Positions 7,993 to 16,550 of a stretch of 52,622 nucleotides of DNA are shown piece by piece. The stretch spans positions 1 through 52,622 of the forward strand of contig JALWYX010000045.1 of assembly GCA_027078415.1 (NCBI GenBank), read 5' to 3'. The position numbers and the translations under genes are program-made. Numbering within the stretch: position 1 is the first letter of the stretch; every line of letters begins with the position of its first letter. The notes beneath the pieces were generated by a model. The model was not told the DNA's origin and searched no databases. It worked only from the letters and a program-made list of their open reading frames with translations. The stretch comes from Thermoanaerobaculia bacterium. Lineage in GTDB: Bacteria > Acidobacteriota > Thermoanaerobaculia > JALWYX01.

Positions 7993-9222
7993 AAGGAAAC
8001 CTCTTATAAAACCACGTATATTTTATATTTTTTACGTAGTTGGATTGCATTGTGGATTGTTTTTTTTGCTTTTTCCTCGAACGACAGGATTTTATGGGGA
8101 GATGAGAACTACTATATAACAGTTGCTAGAGATATAGCTGCCGGTAGAGATCCCGATCTGCTTCCTTTATGGCCTATCTTGTATCCCCTGTTTCTTTCTC
8201 TTTTTGTAAAACTAGGATTGGAAAGTTATATATTCTATTTTCAACTCCTTTTGTTTTTTTACTCGATCTATTTACTCTACGTTATGCTTTTATCTTCTGG
8301 TATAGAAAAAAAAAGAGCACAAATAGCTTCTCTTATCGCTTTAGCTACACCTGAGTTTTTATTTTTTGCTTTTTCTTTCTGGCCAGAGGTTATCTACCTA
8401 TTTTTGTTCGTTTTCTCTTTACACCTATATTTTTTTAGGAAAAACGTTGTGCTTGGACCTTTTTTTATGGGGTTGGCGGGAGGAATAAAAGAAATCGCTA
8501 CTCCTTTTTTGACTCTTTATTTCTTTTTAACTTTTTTAAAAAAACGCGGGTTGAAAAATTTTATTAGTTTTTTATCTTTTTTTGCTGGCTTATGCGTTGT
8601 GTTGTTTTTAAATCTCTACTTTTTTAAAGAGCCGTTTATTGCTGCTTCGGCTCCTTTTAATCTATGGGTAGGTATTACCGATAAAGCTACAGGTAATTTT
8701 GAAGACGATAATATAGGAGAAAAATTTTCCTTTACTCTGCAGAGAGCTTCCTCTGTTAGAGATTGGTACTTGGTTCCTCTTAATAAGGTTGTAGAGTATA
8801 TAACCGAAGGATCGTTTGATCCGATCTACCATATAAAAAAGCAGTATATGCGATTACTGGATTATTGCTCGTTTTTATGTGACATGCTCCCAGAAGGAAG
8901 AATTTGGAGTCTCGGTTATGGATGGGTATCGCTAAACAAATCTTTAGGAAGTTTACTTTCTATTTTATCGTCCTTATATTACCTTTTTGTCTTAATGTTA
9001 ATCCCCTCTGGGATGTACGAAGCGTGTAAAAAAAGAGAGGTTCCGTTTATTTGTTTCCTTCTATCTTTTGTTTTTTATACCGTATTTGTTTTTTCTATAC
9101 TTCACGTGAAAACTAGATATAGATTTCTTACTTTACTATTTTTAACTGTTTTTGTACCTACTAAAGTAAAGTACACTCACCTTCTATTTGCGATACCGCT
9201 TATTTTGCTTGCAATTTGCTAG
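7966..9222 (+). CDS. GT-C type membrane glycosyltransferase (GT39/ArnT-like)
   Basis: A polytopic membrane protein of up to 418 residues with about ten hydrophobic segments. After the first segment comes WGDENYY, with Asp46-Glu47 in the first outer loop, the position of the acidic motif in GT-C enzymes that use polyprenyl-phosphate sugars. It probably adds a sugar to a protein or glycan on the periplasmic side; donor and acceptor cannot be told. The start at 7966 makes the gene overlap the divergent sulfotransferase by 27 bases. No Shine-Dalgarno is seen, and the TTG at 8050 is an alternative start. A TATACT box at 7936-7941 could serve the 7966 start. It is followed by the secretion cassette, which has its own promoter. 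Confidence 0.7.
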   Translation: MHSCNDYSHKETSYKTTYILYFLRSWIALWIVFFAFSSNDRILWGDENYYITVARDIAAGRDPDLLPLWPILYPLFLSLFVKLGLESYIFYFQLLLFFYSIYLLYVMLLSSGIEKKRAQIASLIALATPEFLFFAFSFWPEVIYLFLFVFSLHLYFFRKNVVLGPFFMGLAGGIKEIATPFLTLYFFLTFLKKRGLKNFISFLSFFAGLCVVLFLNLYFFKEPFIAASAPFNLWVGITDKATGNFEDDNIGEKFSFTLQRASSVRDWYLVPLNKVVEYITEGSFDPIYHIKKQYMRLLDYCSFLCDMLPEGRIWSLGYGWVSLNKSLGSLLSILSSLYYLFVLMLIPSGMYEACKKREVPFICFLLSFVFYTVFVFSILHVKTRYRFLTLLFLTVFVPTKVKYTHLLFAIPLILLAIC

Positions 9223-9246
9223 TGAATAATCACATATTGCTTTTTA

Positions 9247-9280
9247 TGGTATAATTTTGGATAAAGTGAGAAGGAGGTGA
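9247..9280 (+). promoter_or_regulatory. Extended -10 promoter and strong ribosome site of the secreted-protein cassette
   Basis: TGGTATAAT at 9247-9255 is a full extended -10 element (TG-n-TATAAT), with no clear -35 box. The predicted transcript start is near 9262. A near-perfect Shine-Dalgarno, AAGGAGGTGA at 9271-9280, sits three bases before the ATG at 9284. Together they predict strong expression of the first gene. Confidence 0.7.
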
Positions 9281-9283
9281 ATT

Positions 9284-9940
9284 ATGAGAAAATTAAAGTT
9301 TGTAATATTTGTGATAGCATTGGCGCTAGTACCGGGTGCGTATGCTCAGTTAGGTCCTTTAACTGCTAACGTTGAGATAACGATAAATTTTCCAGAAGTT
9401 CTGATACTTTACTATAACTCGCCTATTACTGTAAATATCGATGCTTCTTATTTTCTAAGTCCTAATCCATATAATGAAGGTGATGTAGTTGCATTTACAG
9501 TTAATAGTGGTTCAAACGTGGGTGATGCCTTGGTGGATGGTTTACCGGAGCCTAGTGGTATAGGTTCAACACCTGCCGAGATAATATTTCAAAACTTTTG
9601 GGCTCTAAGGGGTCTTACTAACGATACTAATGGTACTATGACTTTTCAACATTCTCCAATTAATACAGGGGAATTTACACCTGGTACTGGAACTGGTAGC
9701 ATAAACTTAACTGAGATAGGAATAAGTTTGGATGAGACAGGTGGTGGTGGTTTTGTTAACGATACCGATTGCGATACAACTACATGTTCTGCTTCTGTAA
9801 ATTTTAATCCTTCAGTTACATTGTCTTTGACTACCCCTGAGATAGGGGCTGGTAGGATTGTTGTAGATTTCTCGAACGTTACAGGACCAGGGTCGTTTAC
9901 TAGTAATGGATTCCAGCTAGTCGCGCAGACTACCCCTTAA
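9284..9940 (+). CDS. Secreted beta-rich protein, candidate major subunit of a chaperone-usher-like system
   Basis: A 218-residue exported protein with a clear signal peptide (residues 1-21, ending GAYA before Gln22). The mature part is rich in Gly, Thr, Ser, Asn and Val, nearly devoid of Lys, and shows alternating hydrophobic beta-strand patterns. The segment just after the signal peptide alternates like a donor strand, and the C-terminal third (SVTLSLTTPEIGAG onwards) looks like the last strands of a pilin-type sandwich. Two cysteines near residue 165 are four residues apart. I do not recognise a named family; it could be a spore-coat-U or pilin-like subunit. The strong promoter, the terminator just after it and the downstream chaperone and usher genes suggest that it is the abundant exported subunit. 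Confidence 0.7.
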   Translation: MRKLKFVIFVIALALVPGAYAQLGPLTANVEITINFPEVLILYYNSPITVNIDASYFLSPNPYNEGDVVAFTVNSGSNVGDALVDGLPEPSGIGSTPAEIIFQNFWALRGLTNDTNGTMTFQHSPINTGEFTPGTGTGSINLTEIGISLDETGGGGFVNDTDCDTTTCSASVNFNPSVTLSLTTPEIGAGRIVVDFSNVTGPGSFTSNGFQLVAQTTP

Positions 9941-9946
9941 GTTAGG

Positions 9947-10396
9947 ATGGGTATAGGTGTGGGTAGTGGCCTTAAAAGAGCCACTACCTGTATTTTATTT
10001 TTTCTGTGTTGTTGTCTGGAGGGTGAAGAAGTAAGATTGGCCCCTGTTAAGGTTGAGGAAATAATACCTTACTATGAGGGAGAAGGGGTGTATCCTATAG
10101 AGTTGCTTGGATCGGCTTTAAATAAAGCTATTTATAGGAATTTTTCTGTTGTTCTAGATTTAAAAAAAGAGATTTGTAAAGCTTCATGTTACGTAGTTTA
10201 TCCTGAGGAAGGTAAAAAAGTTTTGTTAAGGAACGTTAAGGGATACATAGAAGCAGAGATAATAGAAACGCAGTGTAGCTGTTTAGATAAGCGTTTTATT
10301 GAGCTCAGAGTTTCTTTGAAAATTTATATAGATAATCTTGGCTATGCAGGTTTATATAGCAGTAGTACACCTTTTATTTTTGATTTTAGTCAGTGA
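9947..10396 (+). CDS. Small secreted Cys-containing protein, candidate minor subunit
   Basis: I do not recognise this family. The frame is 149 codons. Its N-terminal 26 residues look like a signal peptide: basic Lys-Arg, then a hydrophobic run with three adjacent cysteines, ending LEG. The mature part is beta-rich with Cys pairs in EICKASC and TQCSC. It ends in AGLYSSSTPFIFDF, which recalls the final strand of pilin or spore-coat-U domains. The signal-peptide codons coincide with a terminator hairpin, so this gene is expressed only by readthrough. The start at 9947 has a poor ribosome site, and GTG at 9959 is an alternative. The 3' end overlaps the chaperone start by 53 bases. Confidence 0.55.
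   Translation: MGIGVGSGLKRATTCILFFLCCCLEGEEVRLAPVKVEEIIPYYEGEGVYPIELLGSALNKAIYRNFSVVLDLKKEICKASCYVVYPEEGKKVLLRNVKGYIEAEIIETQCSCLDKRFIELRVSLKIYIDNLGYAGLYSSSTPFIFDFSQ
9962..10003 (+). terminator. Intrinsic terminator/attenuator after the major subunit gene
   Basis: A perfect 9-bp stem, GGTAGTGGC (9962-9970) and GCCACTACC (9980-9988), with a 9-base loop, is followed by a U-rich tract (9989-10003). It lies 21 bases after the stop of the first cassette gene and inside the 5' part of the next gene. It should end most transcripts there and let a fraction read through to the minor subunit, chaperone and usher. Confidence 0.85.
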
Positions 10397-11111
10397 ATTT
10401 CTGTCTGCTCAAAACCTTCCTCCTCCTGTAGTTGCAATAGCACCTATTAATTTGGTTTTACACGTTGATTCGGGATCAAAAGAGACATCAGGTAAGTATA
10501 CTCTTATAAATTTGAGCGATAGAGATATGAAAGTAAAAGTAGAGGTAAGTCACTTTGATGTAAAGAACGGTAATTTGGTAGAAATTGCTCCAGATGAAAA
10601 CTCAATAGCTCCATGGGTTTTTGTTAACCCCGCTACTTTTTATTTAAAACCGAAATCTAAGAAAGTTATACGAGTTATGGTAGCACCTCCTGAACCTTTG
10701 CGTGACGGTGAATATAGAGCTCTTATAACCTTTAGGGAGGTTCCTATCAGATCGGGGGATAACCAAATATTCTTTAGTATACGATCCCAACTCTATTTGC
10801 AAGTGGGTAATCCTGTTGACAAAGTTGAAGTTGATATTAAATACGAAGATGAAACTTTGGAGATAGCTATCTTTAATAAAGGCCAATACCATTTTGCAGG
10901 TCAAGCTTATTACTATTTCACAGATGATTCTTCAACCGAAGAACCGAAGTTGTCTGATAAAAACATTATCAAGTTAGGTAAAGTATTTCCTGCTAAAAAG
11001 AAAGTTATAAAGAGAGAGATAAATAGCGATTGTAATAAGCTACTCGTTGTTGAAGTAGTATCGATCTATACGGGGGAGGTGGTCGGTAAAAAGTTTTTTG
11101 ATTGTAAATGA
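10344..11111 (+). CDS. PapD-like periplasmic chaperone
   Basis: About 255 residues. An N-terminal signal peptide ends EFLSA before Gln-Asn. The rest fits the two immunoglobulin-like domains of pilus chaperones: first VVAIAPINLVLHVDSG (strand A), then KYTLINLSDRDMKVKVEV, and a LKPKSKKVIRVMVAPPEPLRDGEYRALITFREVP block that matches the F-G strands and the conserved acidic/basic positions of domain 1. Residues from about 155 form domain 2, with two cysteines near the end. Such chaperones hold unfolded subunits by donor-strand complementation. An in-frame TTG lies at 10338. The gene overlaps its upstream neighbour by 53 bases and the downstream usher gene by four (ATGA), so translation is probably coupled. 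Confidence 0.8.
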   Translation: MQVYIAVVHLLFLILVSEFLSAQNLPPPVVAIAPINLVLHVDSGSKETSGKYTLINLSDRDMKVKVEVSHFDVKNGNLVEIAPDENSIAPWVFVNPATFYLKPKSKKVIRVMVAPPEPLRDGEYRALITFREVPIRSGDNQIFFSIRSQLYLQVGNPVDKVEVDIKYEDETLEIAIFNKGQYHFAGQAYYYFTDDSSTEEPKLSDKNIIKLGKVFPAKKKVIKREINSDCNKLLVVEVVSIYTGEVVGKKFFDCK

Positions 11112-13495
11112 TTATCGTTCGCTTTCTTTTCTTTATTTTCTTTTCTTGTGTCGCGTTAGATGCCCTTAATATATTGTCCTTAGAAGGATGGTCAGGGGTT
11201 GGAATATACGTTAGAAACAAGGAAGCAGCTACTATAAGAGTTTTTCAAAGTAAGGACGATCTACTTATACCGTTTGCCCGAGTGTTAAATATTCTAGAGT
11301 GTGGTGTTAGTTATCTGATAGAAGAGAAGAGATACAAGGTGCTAACTGCTATAGGTGACGTCTATTTCGGTAAGGAGGAGATGCAATATTTGGACGGTAC
11401 TGGTTATATACCTCTTTCTCTTTTTAGTGACAAAATGCATATAAAATGGAGATACGATGAGGAAGAAAGTAGTATCTTTTTTTATCCTCCTTGGAGAAAA
11501 TGTAAACCTTTGAAGAAGCCCGATATAAAACCAGATGTTGTACCTAGAAAAAACCAGTTGAGTTATATTCTTGCATCTGTAGGGTTTCAGAACCAATCTT
11601 ATCGATCGGCGAATTTAGAAGTGAGAGGTAGGGTATTAGGAGGAGCTTTTTTACTACGTGGCAATTTTGGGGATAGTAGAAATCTATCCAGAGTGTTTCT
11701 CTCGTGGATCAAAATTATGAAAGGAAAGTTTTTTTGGGTAGGAAACGGTCCTCTTACCACTGATCCTCTGCTAAAGGTATCTAACTTTACAGGTGTTAGA
11801 TTTGTTAAAACCAACTTACCAACCGATTTCTTTTTACTCGAGCCTGACTATTTGCCTGTAGCGTCTAGTTTGTATCGTAGGTATCAAACTTTAAGAGGTA
11901 AAGCACCTCCAGGATCTATAGTAGTTTTGAGAGTTGGAAAAAGAGTGATAGGTAGAACGGTGGCACGTATAGACTCTACCTATACAATAGACAATATAGA
12001 ATTACCTTTTTGGTCAGTTTTAGATGCCGAAATAGCGATATTTGATCCCTACAATCCTGCAGTTCCTATTAAGATAGAAAAAGTTACACTTAGTGCTTCG
12101 CAGTATACTCTTAAAAAAGGTGAATATCTGGTTTCTTTAGGGGGTGGAGTCGAAGGTGATGAGTTGCTAAGAGTTGTAAGAGGTGATCGTAGAAAAGAGA
12201 GTTCTGAACCTACCGCTAATCTTGCTTTAAGATACGGTATGTCAGATAAAGTTACGCTGGAAACAGAAGTTGTTTATCTAGATAGGAAGTCAGAAGCTAC
12301 TGTAGGAGCAACTATTGAGCCTTTTAGAGGATTTTTTATCTCAGGAAAAGGGAAAATAGGTGAGAGAAAAGGATACTTTTTTCAGTCACTGTATCATTAT
12401 AAAAGATTTAGGCTTAACGGCCATTACTTACATAATGGTGAAGAAGAGAATTTTTCTTTTTACTCTAGTGTTTTTTTTAATAATTTTGAAACTGGGTTGA
12501 AGGGGTATACAAAAATCGATGGAGGTATAGGGTTTAAACCTTTTGTACGTTTATTTGGTAAGGGGTATTCGTTGCTTTATACTCCTATCGAGGGTGAATA
12601 TGCTACCTATTTGACCTTATATCATAGGGCTCACTCTCTTAGAGTTTCCTATTTGGATGAGCTTAATGTTAATTACTCGTTGAATTTAAAAAGGTTTGGC
12701 TTGGATGCTAGCTATTTAAAAAGCGATTTTGGAGATAGGTTTTTGATTGGTGTAGTAGGTAATTTTGATAAGTGGCGTACCAATTATTCTGTTAGGTTTG
12801 GTTTTGGTAATGGGAAATACTTGACTTCCTATCTTCGTTTCTACCCTACACCGGGAGTAATAGCGTCTTTGAGTGCTACTTTTAACAATGGAAAATGGAG
12901 CGTAGCTAGTAGTTTATCATTTGGTCTTTCGTTCTTCGGCAAAAAAGTTGCTCCGTTTGAAGTTGCTTCCCCAATTAGGCTGAAGTCTTCAATAACTGGT
13001 AGAGTTGTAGTTAAAGAAAACGGAAAATTAGTTGGTTTGGAAAATGTTAGAATAACTGTGTCGTCCCGCTATCATGCTCTTACTAGGGAAGATGGCTCTT
13101 TTCAAATTTATCAATTGGATCCTGGGGTTTATCTTGTAGAACTTGATGAAGAAACTATACCAGTTAACGTGAGGCTAATAAAGAAATATTTTTATGTTCA
13201 GGTTGAAAAAGGGTCTAATAGCTACGTAGAATTTGTATGCGAAAGAGTCTACGGTATTGTCGGCAGAGTGCTCAAAGAAGGAGAAGCGATGGAAAATATA
13301 AAAGTATCCCTTGTCTTAAATGACAAGATAGTGCAAGATACTTTCACAGATAAATTTGGGTATTTCAGATTTGGAGACGTTGTGCCAGGTGAATATAAGC
13401 TGAGCGTGGATTATAACAATCAAAAGTATGTAAAAGATGTTAAAGTAAAAGATAATTTTGTTGGAGGCATAGTCATAAATGTTGATGATCAGTAG
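11108..13495 (+). CDS. Divergent usher-like outer-membrane protein
   Basis: A 795-residue protein with a signal peptide (about residues 1-19). Residues 20-135 form a small alpha/beta module ending GYIPLSLFSDKM that resembles copper-amine-oxidase-N-like or usher N-terminal modules. From about 155 to 640 there are many amphipathic strands suited to a beta barrel. Inside this, residues around 265-345 (PPGSIVVLRVG, TYTIDNIELPFWSVLDAEIAIFD split over the plug region, LKKGEYLVSLGGG) follow the order seen in usher plug domains, and LALRYGMSDKVTLETE matches the barrel part after the plug. Two carboxypeptidase-regulatory-like beta sandwiches end the protein (about 650-720 and 722-795). It probably exports the secreted subunits handled by the upstream chaperone. 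The assignment rests on pattern and context. Confidence 0.65.
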   Translation: MIIVRFLFFIFFSCVALDALNILSLEGWSGVGIYVRNKEAATIRVFQSKDDLLIPFARVLNILECGVSYLIEEKRYKVLTAIGDVYFGKEEMQYLDGTGYIPLSLFSDKMHIKWRYDEEESSIFFYPPWRKCKPLKKPDIKPDVVPRKNQLSYILASVGFQNQSYRSANLEVRGRVLGGAFLLRGNFGDSRNLSRVFLSWIKIMKGKFFWVGNGPLTTDPLLKVSNFTGVRFVKTNLPTDFFLLEPDYLPVASSLYRRYQTLRGKAPPGSIVVLRVGKRVIGRTVARIDSTYTIDNIELPFWSVLDAEIAIFDPYNPAVPIKIEKVTLSASQYTLKKGEYLVSLGGGVEGDELLRVVRGDRRKESSEPTANLALRYGMSDKVTLETEVVYLDRKSEATVGATIEPFRGFFISGKGKIGERKGYFFQSLYHYKRFRLNGHYLHNGEEENFSFYSSVFFNNFETGLKGYTKIDGGIGFKPFVRLFGKGYSLLYTPIEGEYATYLTLYHRAHSLRVSYLDELNVNYSLNLKRFGLDASYLKSDFGDRFLIGVVGNFDKWRTNYSVRFGFGNGKYLTSYLRFYPTPGVIASLSATFNNGKWSVASSLSFGLSFFGKKVAPFEVASPIRLKSSITGRVVVKENGKLVGLENVRITVSSRYHALTREDGSFQIYQLDPGVYLVELDEETIPVNVRLIKKYFYVQVEKGSNSYVEFVCERVYGIVGRVLKEGEAMENIKVSLVLNDKIVQDTFTDKFGYFRFGDVVPGEYKLSVDYNNQKYVKDVKVKDNFVGGIVINVDDQ

Positions 13496-13653
13496 TAATA
13501 GACACGTTTGCGTATTGAATTAAAAAGTTTTTTCCAAGAATAAGTTTGGTAGAATTCGTTCTTGTTTATTGTATAAAAAGTAAATGTTAATATCTACGAA
13601 CAGTTTGCGTTTCTTTACATCTTAACTAGAGAGTTTGTGTATAGTTAAATTTT

Positions 13654-14109
13654 TTATTTTTGTTGTTTTTCATCTTTTGTTTTATCTTTTTGTTTGTCGT
13701 TTTCTTTATTTTTTTCTGCAGGTTGTCCATTGCAGCTTTTTGGTTTAGATGCTATTACGGGAGAGAATTTCTCTCTTTTACCCTCCAATGAAATAGATTC
13801 TATGTAGTAATAATAGACTGTTTCAGGTTCTATATTTTTGTCTATAAATTCGTAACTGTGTTCTACATCAGTTGTTCCAGCTCCTTTTATAGGTTCTTTA
13901 TTTATTTTTTCAAAGGGGCCATCCTTATTGGTACTTCTATATACGTTAAAACCGAAGTTGTTAAACTCGCTTGCTGTTGTCCATTTGATTTTATTCTCTA
14001 TTTTACATTTGTTCTTTTTTGCTTTATCTTTACTACCTTCTTTCGAATCGTCTGATAACGCTATTAGTGAGGTAAATAGTATCATGATAGCTGCTAAGAC
14101 CTTTTTCAT
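13654..14109 (-). CDS. Secreted fibronectin-type-III-like protein
   Basis: A 151-residue protein with a signal peptide (residues 1-18), a short charged linker and one domain at about 35-125. That domain has the FN3-like pattern IKWTTASEFNNFGFNVYRS, DGPFEKIN and TVYYYYIESISLEGK. The last 27 residues are a Lys/Asp/Gln/Glu-rich low-complexity tail. Two cysteines flank the domain (residues 35 and 125), which could be disulfide-bonded. Its GGAGG ribosome site lies within the last codons of the peptidase gene, and only two bases separate the two, so it is the last gene of the minus-strand operon. Its role is unknown; it may be a binding partner or substrate anchor for the peptidase. Confidence 0.75.
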   Translation of the reverse strand: MKKVLAAIMILFTSLIALSDDSKEGSKDKAKKNKCKIENKIKWTTASEFNNFGFNVYRSTNKDGPFEKINKEPIKGAGTTDVEHSYEFIDKNIEPETVYYYYIESISLEGKREKFSPVIASKPKSCNGQPAEKNKENDKQKDKTKDEKQQK

Positions 14110-14111
14110 AT

Positions 14112-16550
14112 TTAGCCTCCAGATTTTAATTCTCTATATCCGAATAGTTCATATCCATTTTTTCTTATACCGTAAACTATTATTTTTTCTGCTAGTTCAG
14201 GTATGTGTAGTTCTAGGTAAGGAGTTTTAGGTAAAAGTTGTTCTTTTTTATAGGAGTTATTTTTTATCCATATTACATTTACAGATCTGGTGTCGCTTGG
14301 ATAGAAAATTTTTACTTTCTTGCCGTTCAATTCTACCGATACGTTCCTTTGGATTTTAGGGATAGGTAAAGCCGGATCTCCCAGGAGGTTGAAGATCTCT
14401 ATAAATTGTTTATCGTTTATCGTTCTTTTTACGTTTTTCACAGCTTCTCCTAAAGTTTGTGAAAATGCTAGGTTTTCGTATATTTTGGAGCTAACATGGG
14501 TAGACGGTGCAATTCTCCAAGATGCGGCTATTACTCCTATTGCACCTTTCATTTTTTCTCTTAAGAGTTTTTCTCCTATAGAATCGGCTGACGGGTGATC
14601 AAATGGTGCGGAAAAGCAAGTCATAGCAACAACTATAGGTAACTTTGTAGTGGCGACAAGTTTTTCCACATCTTTTACTGTGAAAAGGTCTACATGTTTT
14701 TTCCAGTCTGGAGGTCCTGTTCTCCATATGAATCTACCTCCGTGGCCGAAAAAGAATACCGAAAATGCCCCTTTGTTCCAGTTTTCAAATATACGTTGCT
14801 TATCTTCAGGCATAGTTTTGTTCTGCGAACTAGGAAAGAGTAAAGGTCCGAAGAAACCGTATCTGGTAGCATTTTTGTATACATGTAAGGTTGAGTTTTG
14901 CATCCATCTATCTTCGCTTGCTATCCACAAAACTTTGCGTTTCCACAAATAACTATCTGATAAATGTTCTACCCACTTTATAGTTTTTTCTACCATAGAT
15001 GCTAGTTCTTTTAAGTTAGCCGCTGGAAACCTACCGACAGCTAACTCTGGTTTACCATCGTTATTTACATCTGCAAAGTAATTGTCTCCTGCTGCATGTC
15101 CGTCATACGTCGCGTAATTCCATGTAGGTACTAAGTTTCTATTCATACTTTCTGAGTATGGCTGCGCGGGGGTTATGTCGAAATATACAAAATGATCAGG
15201 TCTATAAGTACTAGCTGGGTAATTTGTTATATCTGGGTGTTCATTTTTTGGATCCCAGCTTGCATCCCCAGCCAAAAGAAGAAAACGAGGTTTTTTCTTC
15301 CATTTCTTGTAGGCAAATCTGACGAACTTCGCTATAGCCTCCGGATCTGTAGTTCCGTATGAAAAGGCATCGTAAATTGCTTCTACGTCTATAACTTTTA
15401 CCTTCAACCCTTTACTTTCATGAAAAGCTGCCAATTTATCCAATCCTCGAGCAATTTTTGGATGAGTTATCATCAAATAGTCTGCTGGAGTTGTATCTAA
15501 AGCTTTGTTTCCTTTTAGAGTTCTTATCTCTATCGGAGATAACAATTTATCTTTGCGAAATACAAATATTCTGTCCCCTTTATTAGCTTTTATTGATAAA
15601 GTACATGGGCAATTGATCAAATTGGATATACCCTTATCCTCATGAGATATAAGATATTCACCGTTGGCTTCTATAGATAATGAGGGATCGTCTTCTGTCG
15701 CTTCAAGAACTATCTTGCCACTTTTTACACTTGTTATTGGAATTATCAATTCAGCCCAATTAAAAATTACTACGTCTGGTATAAGAGTTCCTTTGTCTGT
15801 ATATCTTTTTGGTACCTCTAGTTGAAGGTTGTTTGAATCTTTTATATCTTTTAGATGTAGCTCAAAGGTTTGCTCTATAGTTTCTCTGTTTCCGTTCCAC
15901 TTTACTTGTCCTAGGGATCGACCGTTAAAGAAAACATTTACTATGTGCTGAGGTTCTCCAGGTTTTACTCCAGGTGAAGTGGACCAACCTATAAAAGAGA
16001 GTTTAAGCACCATTTTTAGATCGTCAGCAACTGTAAATTTTCCAAGTTCTACAGGTAATTTTATTGAGAAACTTTTATCTAGTGGTGTTAATTTTTCCCA
16101 AAACCACATCTCTTGGTCACGTTCAGTTTTATAAGGGTATCTGAGAAAGATTTTATCGTTCTCATAGTGCAATCTTAATATCCATACGCTTTTGTTGTTG
16201 CTAGGTGTCAGAGAGATGCTTTTAAAGTTAGTAGGTTTTTTGCTATTTTTTATAAAAGCAGCGTTATAGTAGCTATATTCGTTGTAGTAGGAGTGTTTGC
16301 CACGTAGCATCTTACCCACAAACACTAAATCTTCTCCATTCTCAAGTTCTCTGTCATTATCTCCTAAAATTGTGTAGGCTACTTCTTTACCTTGGATAGT
16401 TATTGTGGGAGTTAGATTGTCTTTAAAGTAAGTGTGTAAATCTTTATAACTTACTTTGTACAAACCGTCCTCTTGGAGTATGACTTTTACTCCCTCAGCG
16501 TTTAATATAAGAGGTATAAACAAAAAGAGATATTTTATTAGTATTTTCAT
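14112..16550 (-). CDS. Gingipain-family (C25) cysteine peptidase-like secreted protein
   Basis: An 812-residue exported protein; the signal peptide is about residues 1-18. The N-terminal half (to about residue 370) is beta-rich and resembles the propeptide/accessory domains before C25 catalytic domains. The catalytic region begins with DYLMITHPK, then RFLLLAGDASWDP and DNYFADVNNDGKPELAVGRFPA. The His is in FFGHGG (His603) and the Cys in VAMTCFSAP (Cys645), the expected dyad. A short beta domain follows. I see no type IX secretion C-terminal domain, so the export route beyond Sec is unclear. The start overlaps the stop of the upstream glycosyltransferase gene by four bases. Confidence 0.82.
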   Translation of the reverse strand: MKILIKYLFLFIPLILNAEGVKVILQEDGLYKVSYKDLHTYFKDNLTPTITIQGKEVAYTILGDNDRELENGEDLVFVGKMLRGKHSYYNEYSYYNAAFIKNSKKPTNFKSISLTPSNNKSVWILRLHYENDKIFLRYPYKTERDQEMWFWEKLTPLDKSFSIKLPVELGKFTVADDLKMVLKLSFIGWSTSPGVKPGEPQHIVNVFFNGRSLGQVKWNGNRETIEQTFELHLKDIKDSNNLQLEVPKRYTDKGTLIPDVVIFNWAELIIPITSVKSGKIVLEATEDDPSLSIEANGEYLISHEDKGISNLINCPCTLSIKANKGDRIFVFRKDKLLSPIEIRTLKGNKALDTTPADYLMITHPKIARGLDKLAAFHESKGLKVKVIDVEAIYDAFSYGTTDPEAIAKFVRFAYKKWKKKPRFLLLAGDASWDPKNEHPDITNYPASTYRPDHFVYFDITPAQPYSESMNRNLVPTWNYATYDGHAAGDNYFADVNNDGKPELAVGRFPAANLKELASMVEKTIKWVEHLSDSYLWKRKVLWIASEDRWMQNSTLHVYKNATRYGFFGPLLFPSSQNKTMPEDKQRIFENWNKGAFSVFFFGHGGRFIWRTGPPDWKKHVDLFTVKDVEKLVATTKLPIVVAMTCFSAPFDHPSADSIGEKLLREKMKGAIGVIAASWRIAPSTHVSSKIYENLAFSQTLGEAVKNVKRTINDKQFIEIFNLLGDPALPIPKIQRNVSVELNGKKVKIFYPSDTRSVNVIWIKNNSYKKEQLLPKTPYLELHIPELAEKIIVYGIRKNGYELFGYRELKSGG

